Below the pieces are notes generated by a model that ran no database searches, was not told where the DNA came from, and saw nothing but the letters and a program-made list of their open reading frames with translations. A DNA stretch of 64,000 nt from Nilaparvata lugens (taxonomy: Eukaryota > Arthropoda > Insecta > Hemiptera > Delphacidae). This document shows, piece after piece, positions 36,270 to 47,885 of the stretch. The stretch is from NCBI RefSeq assembly GCF_014356525.2, contig NC_052507.1:50008107-50072106 (forward strand), read 5' to 3'. The translations under genes and the position numbers were made by a program. Positions within the stretch are counted from its first letter, which is position 1, and every line of letters starts with the position of its first letter.

Positions 36270-39188
36270 TCAAATTAAAAACTCCTCTTTTCTATACGGG
36301 CATTTTTCTATTAAAACTTTTTTCATGGTTTCCTTGAAATTACCCACTTCTAGCTCCTTCAAATGTGCAGGAAGCTTATTATAAACTCTTATACCAAACT
36401 CCTTAAAGCAGTTCAATGTATTTGCATAATTGCACTGGTTCACTCTAAGAGATTCAGAATTTCTTGTGTAATGGTTGTGAACGTTGCTATTTACAGAAAT
36501 ACTTGCTAAATTAATTTTCACATACATAAGACATTCAAGAATGTAAATAGCTGGTACAGTCAAAATGTTGAATTTTCTAAATAAATCCACACAATGAAAA
36601 CGACTATTCACATTAGCAATAACCCTTACTGCTCGTTTCTGTAACACAAATAGTTTCTTTACATTCGTATCATTACCCCAGGCAACAACACCATAATACA
36701 AATGAGAATGAAGATAAGCAAAATACACTGAAATTAAAACACTCTTATCAACAATGAACTTCAATCTATTCAATATAAAAATTCCCTTCGATAGTTTGCC
36801 ACATAATATTTTGATGTGTAGGTCCCATTTTAAATTGCTTTGAACTGTTATACCAAGAAACTTTGCATTGTCAGGTTGTAATCTAAATCCAAATTCCAAA
36901 AGTTGAGTTTTGTCCTTATTAAGACACAATGAATTAGAAGCTGTCCAATCTTCAATTATCTCATTAACCGTATGCAAGCTACCAGAAAGACTATTATTTT
37001 TTATTTGAACAGCTAAATCATCAGCAAACATAAAAGGTTTTACATTTTTACAACTGATTGCTGCAGGAAGATCATTAACGTATATAATGAAGAGGATAGG
37101 GCCAAGTGTGGAACCCTGTGGAACACCTGATGATACTTTTAAATAATTAGAAAAACAGCCATCGTAAAAAACAGTTTGATATCTATCACTCAAGTAAGAG
37201 GCAATTAAATTGGTTGACATATCATCGAAACCATAAAATTTGAGCTTTTGTAATAGGATGGATGAGATATTGTATCAAAAGCTCGGCTCATGTCATAAAA
37301 GCTGCCTAGCAGATTACACCTCTCATCAATGGAATAGATACAGTTTTCCATGAATTCAGATATAGCTGTATTAGTGCTTCTATTAGGTCTAAACCCAATT
37401 GACTATTGGAGAACAGTGAGTTATTTTCAAAGAACTCAACAATCTGACAATACAAAATAACCTCAAAGATTTTAGAAATAACTGGAATGATAGAAATTGG
37501 TCTAAAATTATTATACTCACTTGCAGAACCTTTCTTGAAAAGAGGAATTACTTTGACAAATTTTAAGCTATTAGGAAAAACGCCATCAAGAATACAATCA
37601 TTAAACAGAGAGCTTAGTACCTCACAAATATGAGGAGAAGCCAGTTTCAACAAATGAGAATTCAAGCAATACACATCAAGGCAAGCACTATTCTTTAAGG
37701 AGAGTATTACACTATGAACCTGCTCAACACTCGTAAGATTAAAAGAGAAAGATGGTTTTGAATTTGAAGAGTTTGGCAATGAATTTTTGTAATTGTCAAG
37801 ATAATGAAAAACGTCATGGACAGGATCTGCTATTGAACGCAATTTTTTATCTACACTGTCAATAAAAAAATCATTGAATCCATCTGATGTATGACTAGAT
37901 ATTTTATCACCTTTAGCCACTTCATTCCTATTTAAATTTTCTCTGACTATTGACCACAATTCCCTTGGTTTATTTTTGGCACGCAAAATACGATTGTTAT
38001 TGTAATCGAGTTTAGACTTTTTTACCATCTTTTTAAAAGATCTTTTCAACTGATTATACATGCTTTTATGAGTGGCAGAACCGGAAATCTTATAGAGGTC
38101 GTACATAAGTAAGCATTGTTCCTTTATATTTTCAATCTCTTCAGTGTACCACAATAGTTTTACTGGAGGACATCTGCCACTTTCTACACATCTGATGGGA
38201 AGAGCTGCATCAGCAATACAAAGAAATTTATTTAAAAAATGAGCAAATTTATCCTCAATACTATTGAATGCATAAACATCTAACCAATTAGTTCTTGAAT
38301 TATTGATTCAAATCTAACAATATTAGAGTAATTAAGTGGTCTGATAATTCTTTTGGACTTATTATTACCTCTTGAAGATTCTGAAGCTGTATGATCAGTC
38401 ACATCAAGTTGGCAGCTAAGCACTAAAGCAAAATGATCCGAGACAATCATCGGCTCAACCTTTGCTGAGATAATCCTTTCAAAATGAATTGATGTGGCAA
38501 TATTGTCAATACACGTCCCCTCACAATGAGTAGATTCACCTGGTCTAGTAACTTCATTGATTGTTAAATTGAGATTGAAACTTGACAGCAAATTTTTAAA
38601 GACCATACTGTTGTTAGAATCCATCATCAAATTTACATTAAAATCCCCACAGAGGATAATGCTAGCATTGGAACTATTATTGCTATTTAAAACATCAAGC
38701 ATGCCGAAAAGCGTCTCTGTGAAAGCCTCGAAATTACTCGCCAAAGGTACACGATATATTTCAATGCAAATAACATTATATTGCTTAATCAAAACAGCCG
38801 AAATCTCACAAACCCTATCGACGGATAATTCAACCAAAAATGGAACTTCAACTGCAATTAAGGATGACTTTACACAGATCAGAGATCCACCTCTTTGCCC
38901 TGTAGGCCTGCAATATGCGCTGATGCATTTATAGCCACTAATTTCAATATCGGCCAGCTCATTTGAATCCAACCAATGCTCAGAGACACATAATATGTCT
39001 TCGTCAAATTTGCAGTTGAAACTTGTGAGTTCATCCAATTTATTTATCAAGCCTTGAACGTTCCAATGAGCAACTACTAAATTAGATGACTGATCATTTA
39101 TAAGTAAACTATTACAATTAACATCTGTTGATTTACGTCTGTTAGTTTTAGTGCTAGTAGGATATCCGTTACTATCTGAATTATGCAA
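36270..39188 (-). pseudogene. ORF2: AP endonuclease-reverse transcriptase, frameshifted
   Basis: The N-terminal part (39188-38280) is an APE-type endonuclease: VAHWNVQGL (Asn), CVSEHWL (Glu), CGDFNVN (Asp/Asn) and SDHFAL (Asp-His). The middle part (38154-37306) has the RT entry motif PLFKKGSASEYNNFRPISI. The distal part (37220-36270) has SSGVPQGSTLGPILF and the catalytic FADD, then a C-terminal region with LQKRAVRVI. Breaks are near 38275, 37390 (one base missing in a TTT run) and 37240. The protein would nick target DNA and copy element RNA at the nick. The first frame begins at TTG directly after a TGA, so the native start is unclear. Confidence 0.85.
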
Positions 39189-39204
39189 TCACTATCAAGT
39201 CTAC

Positions 39205-40296
39205 TCAGTCTAAATTCATCAGATTTTGTCCTAAAAAACAATCGGTATCATTGTTCTTCAAGGGGATTGGGTCAGGTATCAGTTCCTTATTGCTGTCTAG
39301 CTTATGCACAAATTGCAGAATTCTATCACATACAAACCTTTTACCTAAAGAGTTCAAGTGAAGTCCATTTGATGTATGGAATCTTCCTCCTATATTGTTA
39401 ATATTAACAAATGATACATTATTAAATTTTTTACAAATAATAGAGTTCTCGTTGTTTGCTCTTTGGATTTCCTTATTGATTGCCGACCAGCTTGGGAGGT
39501 CATGCCTGTGAGGTACCGAGAACACCAGAACATTCCCCGAACGACGGCTCTGCAGATCGCGTAGTTTGCTTCTAAGAGCAGAATGTAACTCCTTCCTTTC
39601 ATTGCAAGCTAGATCGTTTGTACCGGCTAAAAAAACACTTATATCATTGGCGTTCACTTGACTGCTCTCCTTCACCACCTCCCTGAATCGAGCTCCAGGT
39701 TTAATCATACTTGTGAATGTATGAGTATCATCTTTGAAGTATTTGTACAAATCCCTCCCTTGGCTATCAGCATAAAACTGAATATTGAAGGCCCCAGTCC
39801 TAGTAGTCCTTCTTCGCTGTGTTGGAGAAGCAGCTGACGAAGAGCCGCGTGTCTGCGTTCTATTCGGAATAACTCTGCTGGCAGGTGACGCGAAATGTGA
39901 ATCATCCTCATCTAATATTGCAAATCTATTTGCAGTTTGAACTGATGGATTCAAAGTACCACTTTTAGATTTGGCAGTTTGCTTAGGTTTAATAAAATCA
40001 TCTGTCACGAATGCTGGTTGAGATAGGAGACGAAGATTTTCACAGTCCGATCTTACAAGACTAATAATCTCATTCTTTGAAGCTAACTCCTGTCTCAATG
40101 TAAGCTGACTTGTTTTCAACGTCTTTATTTCTGATTTAAGGGATTTTATTTCTTCATCAGCTAATTCTTCGCATTGGAGAGACTCTTCAAAATGTTGCTT
40201 TCTTTTGTTTTTCTCTAGTTCCAAGGACTTAACCAGCAACTGATTTTCCTCAGCCATATCCTTAAGATAATTTTGTAAGTCAATATTCACCTTCAC
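39205..40296 (-). CDS. ORF1: coiled-coil and SGNH esterase protein
   Basis: 363 codons, uninterrupted. Residues about 5-95 are a Glu/Lys/Leu coiled coil. A low-complexity Ser/Thr/Arg linker follows (SSAASPTQRRRTTRTG). Residues about 170-340 form an SGNH/GDSL hydrolase-like domain: block I FYADSQGRDLYKYF with the Ser, block III FLAGTNDLAC and block V SNGLHLNSLG with the His. CR1-group ORF1 proteins use this domain, perhaps in membrane or RNP handling. It ends TGA about 17 bp before ORF2. The 5' limit is a GTG; no ATG in frame is visible, so the start is probably lost. Confidence 0.8.
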   Translation of the reverse strand: MKVNIDLQNYLKDMAEENQLLVKSLELEKNKRKQHFEESLQCEELADEEIKSLKSEIKTLKTSQLTLRQELASKNEIISLVRSDCENLRLLSQPAFVTDDFIKPKQTAKSKSGTLNPSVQTANRFAILDEDDSHFASPASRVIPNRTQTRGSSSAASPTQRRRTTRTGAFNIQFYADSQGRDLYKYFKDDTHTFTSMIKPGARFREVVKESSQVNANDISVFLAGTNDLACNERKELHSALRSKLRDLQSRRSGNVLVFSVPHRHDLPSWSAINKEIQRANNENSIICKKFNNVSFVNINNIGGRFHTSNGLHLNSLGKRFVCDRILQFVHKLDSNKELIPDPIPLKNNDTDCFLGQNLMNLD

Positions 40297-40329
40297 CGCC
40301 GCATCGTTTTTGTTGAAGTTTATTGTGAT

Positions 40330-40490
40330 ATGTGTTCCGACTCCATATTGACTTCTGTGAAACGCTTTTCTTTGTATTTGTCTGTATGACTGTTGTATGA
40401 TTTATGTTTCCCGATGACTATGTCTATTGCACTATGTGTTTAATGACAATGAAGAATTCTATTCTATTATATTCTATGTTTATTTAGGAT
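40330..40490 (+). mobile_element. 3' end of a second non-LTR element
   Basis: CTATTGCACTATGTGTTTAATGACAATGAAG runs into AATTCTATTCTATTATATTCTATG, a TTCTA-type simple tail after an AATAAA-like word, as in insect non-LTR 3' ends. It abuts the 5' side of the CR1/L2-type copy, tail on the plus strand. Confidence 0.35.
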
Positions 40491-40639
40491 TTTTCTTAGA
40501 CATTTTAAATTGATAAATTATTTATTAATTTCTGAGGAAACATAACAACAGGTCAATGTAACTTACTGAGCGCGAGGTCAACTGTTCACAGAACTACTAG
40601 TATAATAGGAGTATAATAGGATATTGAAACCCTACCTTA

Positions 40640-40965
40640 TAGAAATAGACATGGCCAGACATAATCTGTGTAATTCATGCACTTGTCAGCTGATTGATTA
40701 TGAATAATTCTGTAGTCTGATTGATCCTATATTCAAAGAAGATGATTAGAGTGATATCAGGAGGAATTCTTTTTCTTTTTATATTATCCATAAAATGCAA
40801 AATTTTGAAAAACATTTTGTGAACATCGACGCGCAGGTGAAAAAGAAATATTCCTGCCAAATCTCATCGAATTCTATCAACGCGATTGGCCGTGATCGCG
40901 TTACATACAGACAGACAAAAGCAAATCTAATTGAAACAGAGACCTCACTACGTTCGGTCAAAAAG
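40640..40965 (+). repeat. Uninterrupted copy of the repeat split at 7215-8885
   Basis: CACTTGTCAGCTGATTGATTATGAATAATTC, AAATGCAAAATTTTGAAAA and a GACCTCACTACGTTCGGTCAA end parallel 7260-7300, 8385-8405 and 8858-8880. The middle (CATCGACGCGCAGGTGAAAAAG) is the part lost in the other copy. Confidence 0.6.
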
Positions 40966-40979
40966 GTGTTTAATTGAAA

Positions 40980-42570
40980 ATGATGATTGAAAAATATAGT
41001 CAACCAGAAGAGATTCGATAAAAAATCAATATCAATGGAAATCGATAGTGAAGAGTTTACTCTGAAAATTCTCGTAATCATAAAGATGTCATGTTCTATG
41101 TTGGAATAGTATTGTTCCATGATGAATGATCATTTGAATAGTTTGAAACTCTATGAAAGATGTTTGATTGGTTGGTGCAATTATCAGAGAACAACCTTAT
41201 TTGTATGTTTGATGAGATAAATAGTATAATTTATTACTATTACTGGAATCCTATCGAATGGAAAGACTTGAAATATGTTACAAGGATTTATTTATTGAAA
41301 TACATTAACAAGAAACTAGTATCGGTTTCTATACAATCATGAATCGTTAGTGAACTATGCATTGTGAGTAAGAGAAGGAAAGTCGTCACATCTATGGTGG
41401 ATTGAGAAATGAATTATTGTGAGGGGTGAAGGAGATAGCAGAGAAGTGGAAATTTGAGATGTTGAGGAAGAGATAGAGGTTGAAGACAAGAGGTATTGAT
41501 GGGAGAAAGGATCCATATCGTTTGAAGTATTCCAATTTTCATCGAGAGGAGATGAGTTCAGGAAGAGATGGAATCATTAACAGATTTTGAAGCCGAGGGT
41601 GTGGGTGTGCTATAAAGCAACAAGTAAAGGGCCAAGAGGCTCCATCCCGATAAAAACGTCTGACTCTGGGATAAAAGCGGCTTGAGCGAAATTGTTTCCA
41701 ATGCCCTCGCTATGTTAAAAGCAGCAGCTTGCACAGTTTCTCTTTATATTATTATTGCTGGCAGAATGGCGTGGAGAAGGTCTTAGCTTTGTAGATTTTT
41801 CAATGGAAAATGCAAAATGCCGCCCCTAACATGAATAAAGCGGTGAGAGAGTGGCCTCATACATTTCCAATTAAAAATTGCAACCAAAGCCATTTTTCAA
41901 CAGCGTATCTCATTCTCTGTGTGAATATTGAGAATAGAACGGGAAATAATCTCTTCAAGATTAAGCTGTGTTTGAATAAACATAGAATTCGTATTCGCAT
42001 GCAGGTGATGGAAATCATCTTATGAATGATGTCGGTACCATATCGAGTAAATGATTCAGTAAGATAGAAATGATTAATTTGACTGAAAATTCAAGAAGTG
42101 AAATTGAAATAGGAATACTTCTATATCATTCATTTTATGCATCCTATCGAATGTATAGACTTGAAATTTCCACAATTAATTTATTGAAATACATTAAAGA
42201 GACTAGTATTGGTTTCTATAATATTATAAATCGATAGTGGACTATGCATTCCTATCTACATAATTGAATATTTGTTGAAGAAATAAGTTTTCAAGTTATA
42301 TGAATGTGAGTAGACTAATTAATTTCTAAGCCGTATTTTATTATTTTATTTTGATTACTGAGCTAAAACCAACTATACTGAAAGCATTACTAGCTTATAT
42401 CAAAATTGATTAGGCCTACTGATGTAATAATGTTTCAAATTTACAACTCAATTATTCTATGAAATAAGGTTTAAAAATCGACCACTGTCATTCAAGCCCT
42501 CCAATCAATCCAACTGCTAGTCAATCAGTATCAGTACGATGAAACTCTCAAAGCAGCAGCAACTGAATAA
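40980..42570. other. Unassigned; compositionally balanced island at 41600-41830
   Basis: No gene is supported. The island (CCATCCCGATAAAAACGTCTG, ATAAAAGCGGCTTGAGCG, CCCTCGCTATGTTAAAAGCAGC) is noticeably less AT-rich, has short inverted words (GGATAAAAGC/GCTTTTATCC-like) and is not found elsewhere in the window. Could be conserved non-coding DNA. Confidence 0.3.
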
Positions 42571-42576
42571 TTGTAG

Positions 42577-42804
42577 TGATGCAGGATAGCCCTACGTGGA
42601 TTTATCATGTGAGCACGGTTGCCAAGGTGACTGTTTCAGCAACAAACGTTCACAAGTAAATAACTAGTTAGAGTTTTATGAAGAGTTTTAAGTTGGAGTT
42701 TTATAAGAGATTTCGAAATATGATGTTTTATCATATCTTTATCTTGCTCAAAGATGTAAACTTTTGATGAATAAAGTGTTAATTACAAGAGCACATTCAC
42801 AACA
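42577..42804 (+). repeat. 5' LTR (228 bp)
   Basis: Direct repeat of 43952-44422 without the ~240-bp insertion seen there. Shared blocks: GTTTCAGCAACAAACGTT, GTTTTATGAAGAGTTTTA, GAATAAAGTGTTAATTACAAG. The AATAAA word lies about 30 bp before its end. Confidence 0.8.
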
Positions 42805-42805
42805 T

Positions 42806-42823
42806 TGGTGTCAGAAGTGGGAG
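42806..42823 (+). promoter_or_regulatory. Primer-binding site
   Basis: TGGTGTCAGAAGTGGGAG one base after the LTR end; TGG start complements a tRNA CCA end. Position and form are as expected for first-strand priming. Confidence 0.7.
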
Positions 42824-42876
42824 TTAATCATTAAAAAAAATTGTGCTAAGAGTTTGTTACACAAAAAAAGTTTCAC

Positions 42877-43020
42877 ATGAAAACAAGAGTAGAATCAAAA
42901 AGGGAGATGGAAGCATTCAACGAGATAGTAAATTTGATAATAGAAGGTATGATAGAATTTGTATCTAATATGGGACAAAAATTGCAACAGGAAATTGAGG
43001 AAAGTTTTGAAACTGTTTGA
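42877..43020 (+). pseudogene. Gag N-terminal remnant
   Basis: 47 codons from ATG to TGA, Glu/Lys-rich helical start (EMEAFNEIVNLIIEGM). It lies about 55 bp after the primer site, where gag begins in gypsy-like elements. The downstream 900 bp is broken in all frames; a 49-codon open stretch at about 43450-43600 is Cys/His-containing but unassigned. Confidence 0.4.
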
Positions 43021-43930
43021 GATTATTTATTTTAGTGTTGATGGCGGGAAAGAAAAGATGCTAAATGACTTTTAGAAGAATCATGGCCATTGGTTTGCTC
43101 TAGAATTTGACAAGACTATCAGGTTGGCTCTGAGATATATATGTATAACATTGTTAGTGTGCCATGAGTAATGGTAATTTACTCACAGGGGAATCTGATC
43201 ACGTGGAAAGAAGCTTACAAGAGATTGAGGCGATTGGAGTCAATGTTCTTGTAACCTGGTCTGACTGATTTAAAAATTTTATAACTTTTAAAACAAGATT
43301 CTATCAATTTGTATTTCCTTGTCTGATCAATGAAGAATGATTTCAATCAAATAGACAAACTGGGAATTTATGATTTGTCACACATAGGGCACAGGGTGTG
43401 CAGGTTACGACATGCATTAGGGTATGCATAAGTGAGAAAATAAGGAGCAAGTGAGGGTGTCACTAGCTCGAATGGGACTCCTCAGTCCTCAGCATGAAGC
43501 TGAGAGGAAGCACAGCTGTCCGGAGCTGCAGAAGCATGGCTGTCTGGCAGGGAGGAAGTGTGTCTGTCCTGAGGTTTGGCTGAGCAGAGTATTGTTCGAT
43601 TTAGAGGTTTGAGACATCGTTGGTGGGGACGCGATGAAGCTCACAAGGTGGAGGATCAAATGTTGCTATATCCAATTGTTTAAGTTTCATTGGAGATCCA
43701 AAGAATCCAAATTGTTTATTATTCGCAAGAATTGAATTTGATAATAATTTAAAAAAGAAATGTTTGCTCAAAAATTAGATAGAGCAAGGGAAGTCCTGTA
43801 CTACATTGTGAAGAGGATAATAATAATGATTGTGTACAGGATTAAGAGAACAGAATGAAGAAACAAACCAAAGGTTGTACACACAATCGTCTATCACTTA
43901 TCAAGGAAATCTGGATATTGGAGACCAATA

Positions 43931-43946
43931 TCCCTACGGGGGGGAT
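43931..43946 (+). promoter_or_regulatory. Polypurine tract
   Basis: CCCTACGGGGGGGATA immediately upstream of LTR2, the usual plus-strand primer position. A frame just before it (RKSGYWRP-like) resembles the end of a gypsy pol. Confidence 0.6.
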
Positions 43947-43951
43947 AGTTA

Positions 43952-44422
43952 TGTAGGCTAGCCCTACGTTGATTGTTGATTCATCATGTGAACACGGTTG
44001 CAAAGGTGAATGCTTCAGCAACGAACGTTTACAAGTAAATAGCTAGTTGGAGTTTTATGAAGAGTTTTATTTTGGAGTTCTATAAGAGATTTTGAAAGAT
44101 GATGTCTCATTATATTTTTATCTTTCTCAAAAATGTAAACCTCTAATTTCAATTTTATTTATTGCCAATTAGAATATTCAAAACATATTACAAACTCTTT
44201 ATAATATGACATATCATTGAAAATATAATTGAATAAACATAATTACTCATACATATACTTGAATAAAATATAAAATCCAGGCATCACCAGCAAAAAGAAA
44301 ATCTTTGCCCGCTAGAGAGTGAGAGTAGCAAAACAGTAAAAGAAAAACATAATCGAAATAATGCAAGAAGTTGAAGTTGAATTTAATGAATAAAGTGTAA
44401 ATTACAAGAGCACATTACAACA
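43952..44422 (+). repeat. 3' LTR with nested retroposon tail
   Basis: 471 bp. Relative to LTR1 it carries about 240 extra bases at 44137-44385 between GTAAACCTC and GAATAAAGTG. Confidence 0.75.
44137..44385 (-). mobile_element. 5'-truncated non-LTR tail inside LTR2
   Basis: Read on minus it ends GGCAATAAATAAAATTGAAATTA, a poly(A)-signal plus simple-repeat end typical of insect non-LTR elements. Upstream is AGCGGGCAAAGATTTTC. Absent from LTR1, so it inserted after the LTR element. Confidence 0.55.
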
Positions 44423-44426
44423 GTAG

Positions 44427-45910
44427 ATTTCAGATAGAAAGTGCGAATATAATAATTTAGGAACCGTTTTGTTTTCCATGGACCATTGTAAGATCAACTT
44501 CAAACTTTCACAAATAACATCGATTCTTATATATGGTTTTCATGAAAAACCAAGTTATTCAAATTAGAATCCGAACACTTATGAAAATATCAATATATAT
44601 GCTTCCAATTAAATCATGATCGCTCCAAAAAATTTCCTGTAGCACTGTTCATTTAAAATCAACTCGTAAGCTAGATCAAATACCAAGATCAAATGCTGCG
44701 AAAATGTGAATTTCAAAAAGTTTCCGACATTACATTATTGTTGTAACTAACCGTAAAAGGCGATAACACGACTTTCATGACCAACTAGCTAATTTCAACT
44801 CACAAAAGACAGAATATTTCATGATAATTATGCATGGAAGGCAAATAAGTCTGATTTTCCTCGTGATTAACTACTGATTTTCTCCTTTATTGTTGGGTGG
44901 GACAATCAACGAACGTCGCTGAAGTTTTAAAAAGTTTGTGTGCAGGGAAAACATATTTTGTCGAATGAATAAGAAAACAAAACTGGAATGGAGAAGAGTG
45001 GAAGAGTGGTTGCTCGCAAAGCGGAGTGTGAGTTTGTCAACGAATTTTTAACTTCAGCGAACTGCAATTTCCATCGCATTTTTTACCGCTTGTAGAAAGT
45101 TTTCTTCGCCCCTTGAGAGTTTTTTATTGTGATTATGGAGGGGGGGCACGTTTTGTTGCTCACTTCGCCAAATCAGCCCCCCTCTCGGAACCGCCTTTTA
45201 ACTTCGTTCTCCGGATCCGAATCGGAAAACGGATTTACTCCATCGGTGAATTAATTTCGACCGAAACAAAACAAACTCCTCTAGTACTTCTGGAGTTGAG
45301 TGTATCCGATAGCAAAGTACCGTCTACTATCACAATTGTAAAATGTGATGCTGTAAATACTCTCGAGTTATTCTCGGATGCACTTGTGAATATTGATATT
45401 GGTTGAAACAATTGTTTTCAAACAGTGGAAAATTCAATTGGTCAAAGAATCTTTAATAATGTAAAATTGTTCCCAATAGCTCTGGGATTTATACGGATCT
45501 TGTGAATCTTGTAGGTATTTCCAATGTTTGTGAGCTTCCATCAGTGAAAAACCTTAATCTTGAACTAACTTCTTGTATGAGTGAATTAACAACGAGTTGA
45601 TGAAGATCAGATGGGATGAAGTTTCTTCATGTCTTCTTCCTATTTCATTTTTCCGAATAGAATTCCAAACCTCGTCTAATTACAATATAGTCCAGTGAAA
45701 TGGCCATTTCCAGTGAACAGCCCCGAAAGAATTCTTTTTGTCGGTTTTATATTTTGAGGGGCTGAATCCAAACCTGGAATTTTTTGCCACGGTAGAGGGT
45801 GTCTTCACACCTCAAAAAAAAAACTATTTTTGGACATTTTTCATTTTATTTCGAGAACCTCAGGTTTTTCGAGAAAAATTTCCCTACCAGAGTAAATACA
45901 ATAAATAAAA
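44427..45910. other. Unassigned, with a GC-balanced island at 44885-45260
   Basis: The island (GGACAATCAACGAACGTCGC, TTCAGCGAACTGCAATTTCC, CGGATCCGAATCGGAAAACGG) is locally balanced. It includes a 97-codon frame (45113-45406) without recognised domains or good start context. The stretch 45690-45830 (CAGTGAACAGCCCCGAAAG, GGTAGAGGGTGTCTTCACACC) looks repetitive but has no second copy here. Confidence 0.3.
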
Positions 45911-45916
45911 TTCCTA

Positions 45917-47885
45917 TATCTATAAAAGGCTAAGCCCCGACAGACTGAAATCACACCTTAGCCAAACTACTGAGCCTAAAAACTTAAAATTTCGCACAAT
46001 TGTTTATAGTAGCCTCAAAACATCCACTAAGAGAGGATTTTCAGAAATTTGTCCCCCTGAGGAAGCTGGGGACCCCCAAAAATGTTGTAGTTTTTAACCG
46101 TTCATTCCACAGCAAAGTCATAAGGAGCTTTTTTGTTCAGATACGAAAAAAATTAGATCTATGCAGGAAAATTCTGATCAGGAGCTCAGGGGGGTTCAGG
46201 AGAGGGCATTTTTCGAAAATTTTGATGTAAAATCACACTACAGCTCAAACTAATTGGCCTACAGACTTAAAACTTCGCACAAATATTCTTCAAACATGCT
46301 AGACGCGCACTGAGAACGGGATTTGAGATATTTTGCCTCTAAGGGTTTCAAAGGATGAAAAAGGATCCAACTAAGTCAACTTATGAACATGGTACGGTGA
46401 ACTTCAAACATATGGAAATGAGATAATTTATTGACATGTGATATTCTAACATATGTTGTAATCATTGGGAATGACAGAATAATAATATGATAAAAATTCA
46501 AAAAAGAACATCTGTTCCATCATTGCTTCCTACTGATTCCACTTAACCTCAATAATATTGTTCTGTTAATCTCTATACTTATAAAAGGCTAAGCCCCGAC
46601 AGACTGAAATCACACCACAGCCCAAACTACTGAGCCTAAAAACTTGAAATTTCGCACGATTGTTTATGGTAGCCTGAAAACATCCAATAAGGAAGAATTT
46701 TCAGAAATTTGCCCCCCTGAGGGAGCTAGGACCCCCCCAAAATTTTGTACTTTTTAACCGCTCATTGCACAGCAAAGTCATGAGAAACTTTTTTGTTCAG
46801 CTACAAAAAAAAATTAGATCTATGCAGAAAAATTTCGATCAGGAGCACAGGGGGGTCCTGGAGAGGGCATTTTTCGAAAATTTTGATGTAAAATCACACT
46901 ACAGCTCAAACTAATTGGCCTACAGACTTAAAACTTCGCACAAATATTCTTCAAACATGCTAGACGCGCACTGAGAACGGGATTTGAGATATTTTGCCTC
47001 TAAGGGTTTCAAAGGATGAAAAAGGATCCAACTAAGTCAACTTATGAACATGGTACGGTGAACTTCAAACATATGGAAATGAGATAATTTATTGACATGT
47101 GATATTCTAACATATGTTGTAATCATTGGGAATGACAGAATAATAATATGATAAAAATTCAAAAAAGAACATCTGTTCCATCATTGCTTCCTACCTGATT
47201 CCACTTAACCTCAATAATATTGTTCTGTTAATCTCTATACTTATAAAAGGCTAAGCCCCGACAGACTGAAATCACACCACAGCCCAAACTACTGAGCCTA
47301 AAAACTTGAAATTTCGCACGATTGTTTATGGTAGCCTGAAAACATCCACTAAGAAAGGATTTTCAGAAATTTGCCCCCCTGAGGGAGCTAGGACCCCCCC
47401 AAAATTTTGTACTTTTTAACCGCTCATTGCACAGCAAAGTCATGAGAAACTTTTTTGTTCAGCTACAAAAAAAAATTAGATCTATGCAGAAAAATTTCGA
47501 TCAGGAGCACAGGGGGGTCCTGGAGAGGGCATTTTTCGAAAATTTTATGTAAAATCACACTACAGCTCAAACTAATTGTCCTACAGACTTGAAACTTTGC
47601 ACAAATATTCTTCAAACATGCTAGACGCGCACTAAGAACGGATTTTGAGATATATTGCCTCTAAGGGTTTCAAAGGATGAAAAAGGATCCTATTAAGTAA
47701 GGTTATGAACATGGTAAGGTGAGTGCCATATGGAAATGAAATAATTTATTTATTGAAATGTGATATTCTAACATATGTTGTAATCATTGGAAATAACAAA
47801 ATAATATGATAGAAATTCAAAAAAGAACATCTGTTCTGTTATTGCTTTCTACCTGATTCCACTCAACCTCAATAATATTGTTCTG
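45917..47885 (+). repeat. Three head-to-tail 660-bp units (Helitron-like start)
   Basis: TATAAAAGGCTAAGCCCC begins at about 45922, 46581 and 47242, spacing 659 and 661 bp. Each unit contains CTACTGAGCCTAAAAACTT, CATGCTAGACGCGCACT and GGATGAAAAAGGATCC. Units 2 and 3 are most alike. Unit starts (TCTATATCTATAAAAGGC or TCTATACTTATAAAAGGC) resemble the Helitron starts in this window. No CTAG hairpin is seen between units. Confidence 0.85.

Larger units (their letters stand above)
36106..40310 (-). mobile_element. CR1/L2-type non-LTR retrotransposon, nearly full length
   Basis: On the minus strand the order is ORF1 (coiled coil plus SGNH esterase), ORF2 (AP endonuclease plus RT), a short 3' UTR, AATAAA and a terminal heptamer repeat TTGAATC. 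ORF1 with an esterase and a short tandem 3' terminus instead of poly(A) are characteristic of the CR1/L2 group. The copy is broken by frameshifts in ORF2. ORF1 has no ATG at its apparent start, so the 5' end is truncated or damaged. No target duplication identified. Confidence 0.85.
42577..44422 (+). mobile_element. Internally deleted gypsy-like LTR retrotransposon
   Basis: LTR1 is 42577-42804 and LTR2 43952-44422. Both start TG...GCTAGCCC/GATAGCCCTACG and end CACATT(C)ACAACA. GTAG at 42573-42576 and again at 44423-44426 is a 4-bp target duplication. TGGTGTCAGAAGTGGGAG at 42806 is the primer-binding-site phrase I recall from insect gypsy-like elements. A G-rich polypurine tract CTACGGGGGGGA precedes LTR2. 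The interior is only about 1.15 kb, with a gag start and a short pol-end-like frame; protease, RT and integrase are gone. Confidence 0.75.

Noticed and set aside
38557..38934. 125-codon plus-strand frame
   Set aside because: Antisense of the endonuclease domain of the non-LTR element.
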